The position numbers were made by a program, and so were the translations under genes. The notes beneath the pieces were generated by a model. That model did not search any database. It was not told the origin of the DNA and saw only the letters and a program-made list of their open reading frames with translations. Shown piece after piece: positions 13,130 to 23,883 of a stretch of DNA of 64,000 nucleotides; the first letter of the stretch is position 1, and each line of letters starts with the position of its first letter. The DNA lies in assembly GCF_021130785.1 (NCBI RefSeq), contig NC_060212.1:149230001-149294000 (forward strand). The letters are read 5' to 3'. This DNA is from Homalodisca vitripennis. Lineage: Eukaryota; Arthropoda; Insecta; Hemiptera; Cicadellidae.

Positions 13130-13560
13130 GACACTCAGAATGCCAATTTCCTACAATGCGCTCCCACAGAGTGTAGGTTGTTTCCTTTAGTCCTTTGTAG
13201 TCCGTTACGAGCAGCATTCTCTTACATCCATCTCTCCACTAAAACCAGGGCAGATTTTCGAGTCAGCGAATGTCTGCCTCATCTTAGCCTTTTTTCTACT
13301 TATATTACTGCAAAACATGTTCTTGCATAATATAGATTGTTTCCTGGAGTCTTTTGTGGCCCAATCTATAGCTGTAATTCTCTGAGATATCATCACTTCC
13401 GATTGGACAAAATCTCCACACAACGACTGTCTGCTTCATGGTTACCATAGTTTTCTGTTTATCTCCGGTACTAAAGAACCTACGCTCACGGAATATAGTG
13501 TCCCCTGGAGACCTTGGTAGTCTACTTAATAGCTGCAATCCGGTTATATCTCATAATTTA
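13130..13560. repeat. Diverged tandem repeat of about 160 bp
   Basis: Three related segments start near 13171, 13329 and 13491. Shared words are (A)TATAG/GTAGG followed by TTGTTTCCT or TGTCCCCTGGAG, then TAGTC/TGGCCC, TAGCTG, and TGTCTGC.TCAT. Similarity is clear in order but many positions differ, so the array is old. A fourth partial copy may precede it. Confidence 0.55.
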
Positions 13561-15078
13561 TTAGTAGATAGAACTTCTACACTGTAAATTTCTGTCCTAT
13601 TAATATTTATAATAAATCAAAAAAGTTCAGAATAAAGAATAAAATTACAATTATACGTTAATTGTCATTAATCTATCATTTTATTAAGGCTTGTCATCTG
13701 ATAATGTCAACTAATGGATGATACTAAGCCATGAGCCTCAAATTCCCTACAAAGAACATTTAGGCTATATTTTTATATTTAAATATTTTGTTTACTGGTA
13801 ATCGTCTTTAATGTTGATATCAAACAAAATTATTTCTCTACCAAAGGTGGGGTAAGCTAGTGGAAGCGTGTCCCTTGTGCTGAAATAAAAATTAAATTGT
13901 GAAAATTTTGTGTAAATTCCAAATAACAATTAGATATAATTTAATTGTAACATTAAAAATAATATATATTTTAATATTACACAAATTCTTCATTCTTTTT
14001 AAGATTTTTTTAGAAATACTTTTAAATAAGTAAATATCTAACTCCTTTTATAACTAACTTTATAAGTAACTTTTATACTCGTATTTTTTTATTACATAAG
14101 ATTATAATCTTATCATATAATTGAACAAATACACTGAAACATTTAATTAGTACGAGGAGTTTTAAGGAAAGAAAATATGCCTTAAAGTTCTCACTTTGAA
14201 CAGTTAATTAGACCAATTAGGGTGTCAATAAGCAGAAAGAGCCTCACCCCGATCGCTGAAACATCAGTCTCTTTAAACAAGTAAAAAACAAAGTTTATTC
14301 TGTTTGGTGAAAACTTAAAATACTCTCTTCAAAAATTTTATTATAATTATGTGTTTGTATTTCAGGTTTGTTTTTGTTTTTACCAGACAGTTTAATAAAG
14401 AAAAGTAGTAAACAAGAGATTTTATTTTTGTACACAACATTGTGAAAATTAAAACCTATTAATTATTATTTCAAAATTATTTTATTATGATTGTCCAGTT
14501 ACTATAACTATATCTTGTCATACTAACTTATTACTACCAGATCATCTACCTATTATAATAGACAATATTCGTTTAAAAATGTTTCTTAAAACAATCGCAG
14601 CCTCAGTGTGATTGTTTAGTGGTATTTAAACTTAATGCATGGTAACATAACCGACTGAGTCTAAAAGTCTTATGGAAAACAGTGTTTTAAATATTTACCT
14701 CCAATTAAATAATTAAATTATAAGTATAGTATTACATATTCATATCTTTACGATATCTGGATCTCCCCAATCGCTGAAGTTTCTCATCTTTAGAATAAAT
14801 CCAGCCTCTAAATTTAGCAATCCGTTAGGTATATGTTCAAATTATAACGTACAGATCTCACCGATGGGCTCACACGCCTACTCGCTAAAGATTACAGTCA
14901 CACATTACTCTTCTTACATCGTATAAAACAACTCCAGTAACTGTGTAGATTAGATTCAATCTCCTACTCATATTGAATTGTTAAATTACTTTGGCCCTCA
15001 TATTCATTAAGAATCCTTCTAGCCTGTATGCGAAAGCTTCGCCTCCGTAGATCGGATTTGATGTGTTTGTGCTTATTT

Positions 15079-16106
15079 TCTCCAAGTTAATTCTCCCCAG
15101 TCTGGACTTTACACAGTTTTTCAGTTCGGGTGTGATGTGCTTTTTCTCTTGGCTAATGTGCAGTGACATCGATTGGGTTAATTATCTCCAGTCTGGACAT
15201 TAAACAGTTCGGGTGTAACGTGCTTTTTCTCTTGGCTAATGTACAGTGACGTCGCTTGGGTTAATTCTCCCCAGTATGGACTTAAAACAGTTCGGGTGTG
15301 ACGTGCTTGTTCTCTTGGCTAATGCGCAGGGACGTCGCTTGGGTCAATTTCCCCCAGTATGGACTTAAAACAGTTCGGGTGTGACGTGCTTTTTCTCTCT
15401 GCTAATGTGCAGTGACGTCGCTTGGGTTAATTCTCCCCAGTCTGGACTTTACACAGTTCGTCAGTTCGGGTGTGAGGTGCTTTTTCTCTTGGCTAATGTG
15501 TAGTGACGTCGCTTGGGTCAATTGTCCCCAGTATGGACTTAAAACAGTTCGGGTGTGACGTGCTTTTTCTCTTGGCTAATGTGTAATGACGTCGCTTGGG
15601 TCAATTGTCCCCAGTAAGGACTTAAAACAGTTCGGGTGTGACGTGCTTTTATTCTTGGCTAATGTGCAGTGACGTCGCTTGGGTTAATTCCCTCCAGTCT
15701 AGACTTTACACAGTTCGTCAGTTCGGGTTTACACAGTTCGTCAGTTCGGGTGTGAGGTGCTTTTTCTCTTGGCTAATGTGCAGTGACGTCGCGTGGGTCA
15801 ATTGTCCCCAGTATGGACTTAAAACAGTTCGGGTGTGACGTGCTTTTTCTCTTGGCTAATGTGCAGTGACGTCGCTTGGGTTAATTCTCCCCAGTCTGGG
15901 CCTTACACAGTTCGTCAGTTCGGGTGTGACGTGCTTTTTCTCTTGGCTAATGTGCAGTGACGTCGCTTGGGTTAATTCCCTCCAGTCTAGACTTTACACA
16001 GTTCGTCAGTTCGGGTTTACACAGTTCGTCAGTTCGGGTGTGAGATGCTTTTTCTCTTGGCTAATGTGCAGTGACGTCGCGTGGGTCAATTGTCCCCAGT
16101 ATGGAG
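15079..16106. repeat. 83/91/114-bp tandem array with 288-bp higher-order repeat
   Basis: The landmark GGCTAATG recurs at 15151, 15234, 15317, 15400 (TGCTAATG), 15491, 15574, 15657, 15771, 15854, 15945 and 16059: eleven units. Steps are 83, 83, 83, 91, 83, 83, 114, 83, 91 and 114 bp. The 91-bp form has an extra GTTCGTCA; the 114-bp form adds a further 23-bp internal duplication. Units 7-8 and 10-11 repeat at an offset of 288 bp, a higher-order repeat. Nearly every unit contains GACGTCG, usually as GTGACGTCG. Open frames over the array are repetitive translations, not a gene. Confidence 0.97.
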
Positions 16107-18830
16107 TAGGTTTAATTTCTTGAACTATGCAAGGCTTCTCTATTTTATAAAAAAATAACTTTTGGAGCATTCCATTACTATCAGTCAACGAACTAATTAT
16201 GTTACAGTTCAAATAATCGAGCTAGTATAGTATTTACATTGCATAACTGAAACATTTGGTTTCGAAACTTATAATACGAAATAACATGTAAGATTTCCGG
16301 TTCACACAACGTTAAATCATCGGCTCCTTGTAGAGAAAGATCTTTTACACACAGATGTATATCCTTTTGTAAAGAATTGTCTTGTGTTCGTCATATTGGC
16401 TATTGGATACTTAAGTTACAGCCAATGATGACATATTTCCATTCCTTACATCTACAGAAGGGCTGTTTTGGGAGCACAAAAATATAATGGTCAAAATTAA
16501 TTGATTTGTGGACGATCTATAATATATAAATAGATTGAGAGGATATTTAGAACATAACTATAAAAAAAAAACATTCATTCACATGAACAAAGATAGTTTT
16601 GATTTCAGTTCATATTTAAAAGTTGAAATTCAGAATCATATTTAAAAAATTGCTTAGTCAATAAATTCACTCTTAATGAAGATAGGCCTTGAAACGTAAT
16701 TCCATATGATCTTGGAATCTAATAATTATTAAGGGGTACTATTTTCTGTTTATATGTAGGAATACACTTCACCATATGTCGCGTTTTGCGAATTTACGAA
16801 ATATACGTATAAAAAACATTTTACACCCCCAAGACGGCAAGCAAAAGAAAAATTTTGTTAAAGAATGCGGATGAAATATTTCTTAAAATGTATTACCACA
16901 TGATACATTCATATATTTTTAGGTTTCATAGTAGTAGTTAAAATTTATAATGAGCTATACACACAACACAAGAAGTTATGCAACACAAGAGTGCGCCAAT
17001 ATCAAATATTTTCATTGACCTACAAACTATTTATTATTTTTTATATGATTTTATAAATTTTTACTCTGTGAATATCAGTTTACATACAAAGTCACCAAAA
17101 GTTGTTTTTTGCCGTAGGTAGACTACATGAGTCACGTGTTATATATTATCGTATTCATTTTCATATACGTGTTTAAATAGTAAAATTCTACCTACCAAGT
17201 CACTATAAAATCATGTGTTGTGATAGTGAAATGTGTTAATATGAGACACTCTGGAACCTCTTATGGATGTATTGAGGCTGATTGCAAAGTAAAAATATCA
17301 GCTAAACCCCATGGAGTAACATGCACCATAGTTGAACTACAGAAGTATTATGTATAGGAATGAAGCTTCGTGCGAAATATCAAGCCCATAGGTTAGTTTG
17401 CTTTCGCGAAATTGTTCAAAATTTTAATTTTCTATCACCTCAAGTAATTGGGTTCACTAACGCTCAGTCAATTATATATTTTTGTTATTATGTTTATCTT
17501 TTTGATTTTTGAAAACATCTATTCACTGTTTATGTTTTGATGCACTCAGGTAATTAATAAAGTCTTTCCTTATTTCCTGATATTTCTAAGGACCGTTTTT
17601 CGTCAACCGAGATGTTAATAACATGGTCAAAACGTATTAAAATTCAATAATATATTACATTTTTCAGTTTACAACGTTTTTTACTCTATGAAAACTTTTT
17701 TTCATTTAAAAGTGTGCTAATTTTAATTATTTTGGACCCTCGGTTTAGTTTTGAATAAGTGTTTTTGTAATTAAATTTAAATGGCCGTTATCATTACAAT
17801 TTAGTTTTACTATCATTTAAATATTATTATGGTTTCCATTCACATGTTTATTGGATGTGATGAACCAAAATAAGTATTTAAAAGAATAATTGAACATTAA
17901 TTGTAAATAATTGAATTTTCATTTTCATTTTTACGATTTTATGTTGCAATTTTTTGCAAAAACAAAAATATCTACTACGACCTCATGACTTTGCTTCACC
18001 ACAGAAACCAATATATAGCTACACACATTACAATATCATACAGTTCGTCGCTTCTGTAGTAGGCAGTATCTACCGCCATTCACTGATCAGCAACTAAGAA
18101 GCCTTCTGCTCCACTACCCTCCCGGCTCAAAGCCTCATAGTTAAGGGAAGACAGTATTTTGAGTTCTCTTCATTCTGTTTATTAGTTTCCACATGTATTT
18201 CTATTCTTTTAGTCCAGACCTTTAGAAATTTGTCATTACATTGGGATGCAATCCATTCTTTCTTCAAATCGACAGAGGATTCTCTCTTGAGAAAGAAATC
18301 AATCATCAGACGAGCTATCTTATGTGAAGAGTATTAAAGGGGACATGAATATGAAAAAATAATGGTCATTTTTATGGGTCATGTTTTTCCTTACTTTTTC
18401 CATCCGAAAACCTTATATAATACACGCAAGTAAATTGAAATCTGTGTCCGATATTTAATACAGACCCTTAAAGTGGCAAATTATGTAGTTGTCTTACAGT
18501 GATATAACTATAATTTAATTTTCAAACAATCAGTTTCAAGTCTGTCAAGCTATGAAAAATGTAATTTGAGAAAAAAAAAACTCATTTTATAAAAACTATT
18601 GAGGTTAATAAAGGTTTCACTCGTAAGAAAATGTCGTCTATCAATTTCAAGTAAACTCTGTGCTTATATGAGGTATCTAAATAAAGTAATAATATAGTAG
18701 TGATAAGAGACTGATTTTATTCCCTACAAAACTGACACCATTGTAAATCTGATAAGTAGTCATATGATCAATCAAACCGCTGATAAGATTGATTAATTAT
18801 TTCATTACTCTATAATTAGCATGTGAGTTT
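16107..18830. other. AT-rich stretch with one dispersed-repeat copy
   Basis: A copy of dispersed family B lies at 16830-17030 (listed separately) and may extend in pieces to about 17470. A slightly GC-richer patch at 18000-18140 has no recognisable feature. No coding sequence is supported. Confidence 0.55.
16830..17030 (+). repeat. Dispersed repeat family B, copy 1
   Basis: ATGATACATTCATAT, then AGGTTTCATAGTAGT and AGAGTGCGCCAATATCAAAT appear in the same order and spacing as CATGATACATTCATATG, AGGTTTCATAGCAGT and AGGAGTGCGCTGAAATTAAAT at 35128-35245. No protein signature is visible. The family is probably non-autonomous. Confidence 0.6.
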
Positions 18831-18840
18831 TAAACAAACT
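18831..18840. repeat. SINE target-site duplication, left copy
   Basis: TAAACAAACT, identical to 19004-19013 on the other side of the SINE. Confidence 0.85.
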
Positions 18841-19003
18841 TATTTTTAATCTCATTTAATAAGCCTCAGCGTCAGCTTTGCCGGATTCGATGTCCACTGG
18901 TTTTTCAAAGTACAAAGTACATGATTGGACCTCCCCGGGATTTGAACCCGTGATCTCTCGCTTAGAGAGCCGAGACTACAACCATTACTCTACGGAGGAG
19001 GAC
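18841..19003 (-). mobile_element. Complete tRNA-derived SINE with 10-bp target-site duplication
   Basis: Read on the minus strand, the element starts with a tRNA-like head (19003 to 18927). The near-complementary acceptor arms GTCCTCC/GGAGGTC have one mismatch, and there is an A-box-like TAGAGTAATGG and a good B box GGGTTCAAATCCCGG. A tRNA-unrelated body follows to an A/T-rich end ATTAAAAATA. The insertion is flanked by an exact 10-bp direct repeat TAAACAAACT at 18831-18840 and 19004-19013, the expected LINE-mediated target-site duplication. The anticodon region does not form a normal 7-nt loop, so this is not a functional tRNA gene. Transcription would be by RNA polymerase III from the internal boxes. 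Confidence 0.85.
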
Positions 19004-19013
19004 TAAACAAACT
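19004..19013. repeat. SINE target-site duplication, right copy
   Basis: TAAACAAACT, identical to 18831-18840. Confidence 0.85.
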
Positions 19014-19149
19014 CATATAGCACACAGTTACAAGCAACGTTACGGTATGTAATAAAATTTGATGTTAAACTTTGTGAAACTCCTACTGTAACGATTGAAA
19101 ATTTTAAGAAAGTTATGGTTATGGTGGTAATTTGTCAATAAGTACATTT

Positions 19150-19940
19150 TTAGACAGTATAAGCATTTTTAGATGGACGAAAATCATTTCAGGATGAACC
19201 TGGCACAAAAACGATTACAGAACAACTTTATTAGAACCATACGACAGTACATCGGGTTTTGTATCGAAGAATTAAACACTTTGTGCAAAATTGGTTAGAA
19301 AATATCTCACTGTTCAGACAACACAATGGAAATTTTCAAAGTTTTTTGGAGTGAATTAAAATAATGCTGATTTTTTAAACACGTTATCACTGGTGGCGAA
19401 TCCAAGATTTTTTGGGACGACCCAGAAACAAAACGTCTGATTAAAGAATGGCACACTTCCAATTCACTTCGTCTGAAAAGGCAAGAATGCTGATTTCTTT
19501 CTTTTATTCTATGCTGAAAAATATATTTTGTCTGCAGGTCAAAATGCAAATCAACACGTTTATCGTGAAATCTTTGACCGGCTGTGGAAAAGAGTTGTGC
19601 GTGGGAGACCAGTCAAAGACGATTCCATTATAAAAATATGCCTTGCCACATTGCACTCTCAGCCCCTGAGGTTTTGACGAGCAAACACAATCCCGTCGTT
19701 CCTCATCCATCGTATTCTCCTGAATTATGTCCTAGTGACTATTTACTAAGTCTGTTCTCTAAGCTAAAAAGCCACCTCCAAAGATATAATTTAGGTGAAC
19801 AATAGATATAACAATAGAAAATATAAAACATAATGTGATCGACCAGTTGAAGAACGTTCCAATTTCAGACTTCCAGCATTGCTGTGAGGAGTGGGCAAAA
19901 CCAAAAGAAGCGGTTTGTGGCGTCACAAGCTAACTAAGGT
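19150..19940 (+). pseudogene. Mariner-family transposase, inactivated
   Basis: Transposase fragments in several frames follow the mariner order. AFLDGRKSFQDEPGT near 19166 and an HTTVHRVL segment belong to the N-terminal DNA-binding part. ITGGESKIFWDDPETKR follows from about 19386, then GQNANQHVYREIFDRLWKR near 19540. PCHIALS, then VVPHPSYSPEL.PSDY, lie near 19640-19740, and a C-terminal FQHCCEEW at about 19870 ends the series. The family cuts and pastes at TA sites using a DD34D triad. Here the first Asp of the TGDE motif is Gly (codon 19395-19397), the HDNA segment carrying the second Asp is missing, and only the last Asp (PSDY) remains. Multiple frameshifts and stops are present. Terminal inverted repeats were not found. 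The open frames at 19448-19805 are pieces of this pseudogene or its shadows. Confidence 0.88.
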
Positions 19941-21375
19941 AACTTCTTTGAAGGAAATAAAGTTCATATATAAATACATTGTAAACAAAACGTATTATCA
20001 AACCAGTATCATTTTTTATTTACATACCTCTCACACTCAAATTGGTTCTCGGCTCCTAGACTGCTTCCCGCTTTGTCTAAAGTTGACAGAAACAAACGTG
20101 ACGAACATGTGATAGATGAGTTTAAGATCTAAGTGACACATTTCAGTAACTAATCAAAATTGAGTCAAGTTAAGGTATGTGTAAGAATACAAATAACTTA
20201 TACATTCTCCAGTGAAAATTTAAAGTTGTAATACAAATTTTAAATCTACATTAAATATACTTGTTTAATTGCAAATATTGTAACACTAAAGAAGAGAAAT
20301 TGTGGAGGGTTTTTGGAAACCAGACTCAAAAATTTTGTACGAAAAATACGTTACAATGATAAATAAAAATGAAAAATTACGAATTGTGTTCCTCGAAATA
20401 TATCAGTGCGGTGAGGAATTTTCACCATGCGGTGACCAGGTATCTCGCCTATTTTCCATCTTCATGTTTCCTGGTGTTATGATAGCTTGTTACGGTACAA
20501 AAGGTTTAATATGCCTGCACAATAATAGACAGGCAGCGCTATTATATCTAGTATAGTATACCATTAAGCATATCAGATTATAGCCTATAACGCTCAATGC
20601 TCTTTGCAATAAATTGTAAATGAATGCGGAAAACTCATATTCGAGTCTATTGTTTTGGTGGTCGTAAATTGCAATCGCACTGAAATCGTTTGACAATAAC
20701 ACAGCAGAGAGAACGGGATGGTCAATTTATTTTTCGTCAAATAATAATGGATTCATTCAATAAAATGTGCGAGGTGAGGTTTTCAGTTCTTGTTTGGTAC
20801 AAATAAGTTCTTACCACGATTTATTTGCATCACTAATATGAGTATATTATCAAAATTTAAATATTCCCCACTTTATTCAAACACGCCTAACCACGATTTA
20901 AATACAAATAAATCTATATAACTTTTTGATTAGAGGTTGAAATAAACAAAATTTGAGTTTGAAACGGTCCTTTTTGGATCACATTTCTAGAGGAGAATGA
21001 CCTCTCCCTGCCTTATTCTATCTCCGCATGGACATTAATTAGTTTAATCGTAATTAATAAATAAATGGTTTATAGCATTTTTATTCCGGGGTAATATATT
21101 CTTGCATTAAACAGAACGTTCAACACTAATAATATGACATTTAATAAATATATCTTGAAGATTATAAATTATTCTTTTTTATTGAAACGTCTTTTAAATC
21201 GCTTCTAGCCATTTTACAATTAAAAGAATTCTGAATTTAATAGGGTATATGGATAAATAAATTCCCAACATACAATTATATAAACAATAATTATAATAAT
21301 AAGATAATTATAAAATCATTCAAGCACTATCTAGCACGGCTTTAAAAATGAGTTATTACTTGTAATATTAAAAAA

Positions 21376-21407
21376 ATATATATATATATTATATATATAT
21401 ATATAAC

Positions 21408-21445
<38 letters not shown>

Positions 21446-21453
21446 TATATATA
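21376..21453. repeat. Compound (TA)n microsatellite
   Basis: AT alternation interrupted by TATT, ACGT and TAAT. It abuts the 3' end of the SINE at 21454-21558 and probably grew from its tail. Confidence 0.95.
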
Positions 21454-21558
21454 ATTTCAATAGACATTGAATCACAAAAAGTACTTGCTTCGCCGGGACT
21501 CGAACCCGGATCTCTCACTTGCCGGGTGAATGTGCTAACATTACACCACAGAGCCCTT
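21454..21558 (-). mobile_element. tRNA-derived SINE with TA-rich tail
   Basis: On the minus strand a tRNA-like head runs from GGGCTCTGTGG (5' end near 21556) to GGTTCGAGTCCCGG, a perfect match to the polymerase III B-box consensus. The anticodon stem TTCAC/GTGAG encloses a 7-nt loop CCGGCAA, but position 33 is C instead of U and the acceptor arms (GGGCTCT versus CGAAGCA) do not pair, so a working tRNA is unlikely. A short body AAGTACTTTTTGTGATTCAA and ATTGAAATTA follow, then the TA tract. The head differs from the SINE at 18.84 kb, so two SINE families are present. Confidence 0.75.
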
Positions 21559-21703
21559 ACTTTTACGATTCAATTATTTTGTATTTGGCCGTTTCTTTCA
21601 CATATGTGTTTAAATAAGCAAACTAACATATGATCGGACGACCAAATACCTGTCAAATGACTTTTATATTCATTCAATTGTATAAGTGGCAATAGCCTAA
21701 TTT

Positions 21704-21741
21704 AATTTCAATAAACATTGAATCACAAAAAGTACTTGCTG
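21704..21741 (-). mobile_element. Headless second copy of the SINE body
   Basis: TTTCAATAAACATTGAATCA then AAAAAGTACTTGCT repeats, with one substitution, the SINE body at 21455-21489 about 250 bp away and stops exactly where the tRNA head would begin. It could be a 5'-truncated insertion or a local duplication. Confidence 0.6.
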
Positions 21742-21747
21742 ATATAA

Positions 21748-21775
21748 TTTATATAAATAAATTTATTTATATAAA
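21748..21775. other. 28-bp perfect palindrome
   Basis: Half-site TTTATATAAATAAA is followed directly by its exact reverse complement. It lies just beyond the headless SINE copy. Confidence 0.9.
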
Positions 21776-23094
21776 CATAACCATATTTTATTTTCTTACT
21801 TTTCTCTCTTTGGTAAGTTTTAAAATTCAAAATTTGGACAATTTTGTAAATGTAAGGAATATTTTATTCTATTTAGAGTAATAACTTTACTAACTGAAAA
21901 GTATTGAAAAAATATTATACCCTAGGTATATGACAAAATATTAATTCCAGGAATTTATTCGAAGTAAAGTTTATTACCTCAAGGCTTAGTATTCCTGCCA
22001 ATTTAATTTAATTTAACAGCTTGTACAAAGAATAAAATAATTATTTATATACGTGGAGATCAAATGAATTTTAGTTAGGGTTGTACTAAAAGAAGCTAGA
22101 AAATTTATTAACATTAGCGTACAATACAACAAAGTTGACAAAACTTTGCATGCTCCGTTTCTGAGAAGACACGAAAAATCTGATATTTTTGCATTAATAT
22201 AATTTTATATATTGTAGAATTATATTTAATAAAAGAAATAAAACAACATTATCATGAATTGAATCTGCACTGTCAGATACCGACGGCCACTCCAAGGTGA
22301 GGTTAGAACAAACAAAGCCTAGGTGAGATTTTGTCTACTTTAAGGTGACAATGTTAATTAAATTGCAAGGCGCCACTCCGTTTATTACTGCCTTAAAGGG
22401 AAACAAGTCCTAGCTGAGGTAGAACAAAATTTAATCCATCCTGGAGGATAAGATTTCTAGAATTCTTCATGTTTACTTTATATGTAGGTTAAAATATAAC
22501 ACAGACAATACTGCATGACACATTATGCAGCAGTCCTTAAATTAACTCTTTATTGTACTCAAGAGATATAAATAACTCTCAACTTTACCAACTACTTTTA
22601 TAAACAATTGTGCATGTGAATGTAATTACAGATATTAATTCAGTACCAACCATAAATATGTAGACATTAATCACACTAATAATTTGTATTGTACTCGTAT
22701 ATGTTGAAGTAATAAAGATTTAACTTAAATTTAAAGTATTAACATTCAAAATGAGTAAGTAGTACTGGTCTAATGTTAACCGTTATATAAATTATAAATG
22801 AACTGGTACCAAACTTCTAAACAAATCATGATGCTTCACACTTGTACCGTTGGACGATAACACATGAGGGTGGTGACTTCTGAGGTCGTAGTAATAAATA
22901 CTAGAAATGCAAAGTTTACTTATAAGTTCAGTTTAATTACGAAAACTTACAATCACCACTTTTAGATAGTAAAGGAAAAGTATGTAATGCCACGTTGCTG
23001 CCAATTAGAACACAAGAACTAAAAACGAATATCTTCTAAGTGGGCCTAAAATATCCAATGTTCTCTGGAATTATGCCTACGACGTTCTACTTTA

Positions 23095-23330
23095 TAAAAC
23101 AATAAGATTTCACTTCCCTTCGCAATATGTAGACTCACAACCCGGGTGTCGGCGTCATGGCACGAGACATTGAAGCTGCAGTCTAAGAACGGTTATTTCT
23201 AGAAGAGGAGTAGAAGTTGGGAAACTGGTAGCCATCTACTCAAACAACACGTGAGATACATCAGGTACGTGAGCTACGTGAACTACGTGAACTACGTGAA
23301 CTCGCCTAAAACAAATTCGCGACGGTATTA
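23095..23330. promoter_or_regulatory. GC-richer island with phased TACGTG motifs
   Basis: The ACGTG core occurs at 23249 (within CACGTG, 23248-23253), 23267, 23276, 23285 and 23294. The last four are TACGTG and are spaced exactly 9 bp. TACGTG is the established core of bHLH-PAS:Tango sites (Single-minded, Trachealess, Similar/HIF). The exact 9-bp spacing also fits a minisatellite, so function is uncertain. Region 23540-23645 is another GC-richer patch without a clear motif. Confidence 0.35.
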
Positions 23331-23883
23331 GCCATTTAATGATACAAATAACTTATTATAACAACGTTTTCGCCGTTAAGGACGACGCCACAACTTTTAT
23401 CTATCTCAATCAAGCAAATAAAAGATCTTCAAGGGTAAGTAACTTTACTATTTACTACTTTACTTTACGTTACATTCATTTTTATATGTTTGGCATCAAA
23501 GGGCTAATTTAATAATACGAAAAGATAAATTTTACTTACGGACAAAGCGCGCGAGGTCTGATCGGTCACGTAGTTGGGCTGCTACAAAGGGTTAGAAGAA
23601 AATATTCATCCGCGTGCCACTTAGGTAGTTTCTCCGCCGATAATTTAGTTCCGGAACATTTGATAAAAATAATATTAAATTATACTGGCTGACTAGGTTG
23701 CGAAATTATATGAAATTTAATTAACTAATTTACGGTACACACTTGCATTAAAGTTGATTTAAGAAAGGATAACGTACTACCGATTTTTATAGGCTGAGCG
23801 TTAGTGAACACTATTACTCTAGGGGCTGGACAAATTTAATCTGTTTCTGTCAGTCTGCTTGCCTGTGTATTTGTATTTTAGTC

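Larger units (their letters stand above)
9311..15078. other. AT-rich stretch with a few repeats
   Basis: Listed separately are a nested hairpin at 9488-9543, a (TA)n tract at 10972-11024, a GC-richer block at 12060-12620 and a diverged tandem repeat at 13130-13560. Two similar words around 14250 and 14760 (CCCC.ATCGCTGAA then CTTTA) hint at another old repeat. No coding region is supported; the 145-codon frame at 12893-13330 lies mostly over repeat sequence. Confidence 0.55.
19946..23094. other. AT-rich stretch with SINE remnants
   Basis: The tail of the mariner 3' region may reach about 20035. The second SINE, the TA tract and the 28-bp palindrome are listed separately. A GC-richer patch at 22265-22450 has degenerate repeated words (CCACTCC, CCTAG.TGAG, GTTAGAAC/GTAGAAC) but no recognisable identity. 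Frames at 19891-20112, 20302-20556 and 20490-20702 have no family features and are not called. Confidence 0.5.

Noticed and set aside
15079..16106. CRISPR-like periodic repeat
   Set aside because: Units are contiguous without unique spacers, vary in length and lie in a eukaryotic genome. It is a minisatellite/satellite-type array.
15638..16123. Two repetitive open frames of 66 and 85 codons
   Set aside because: They translate the tandem repeat and share the same sequence because of the 288-bp block duplication.
18927..19003. Functional tRNA gene
   Set aside because: The anticodon arm is abnormal and the tRNA-like head is fused to a SINE body with a target-site duplication.
21488..21558. tRNA-Ala(GGC) gene
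   Set aside because: The loop reads GGC but lacks U33, acceptor arms do not pair, and a SINE body and tail follow.
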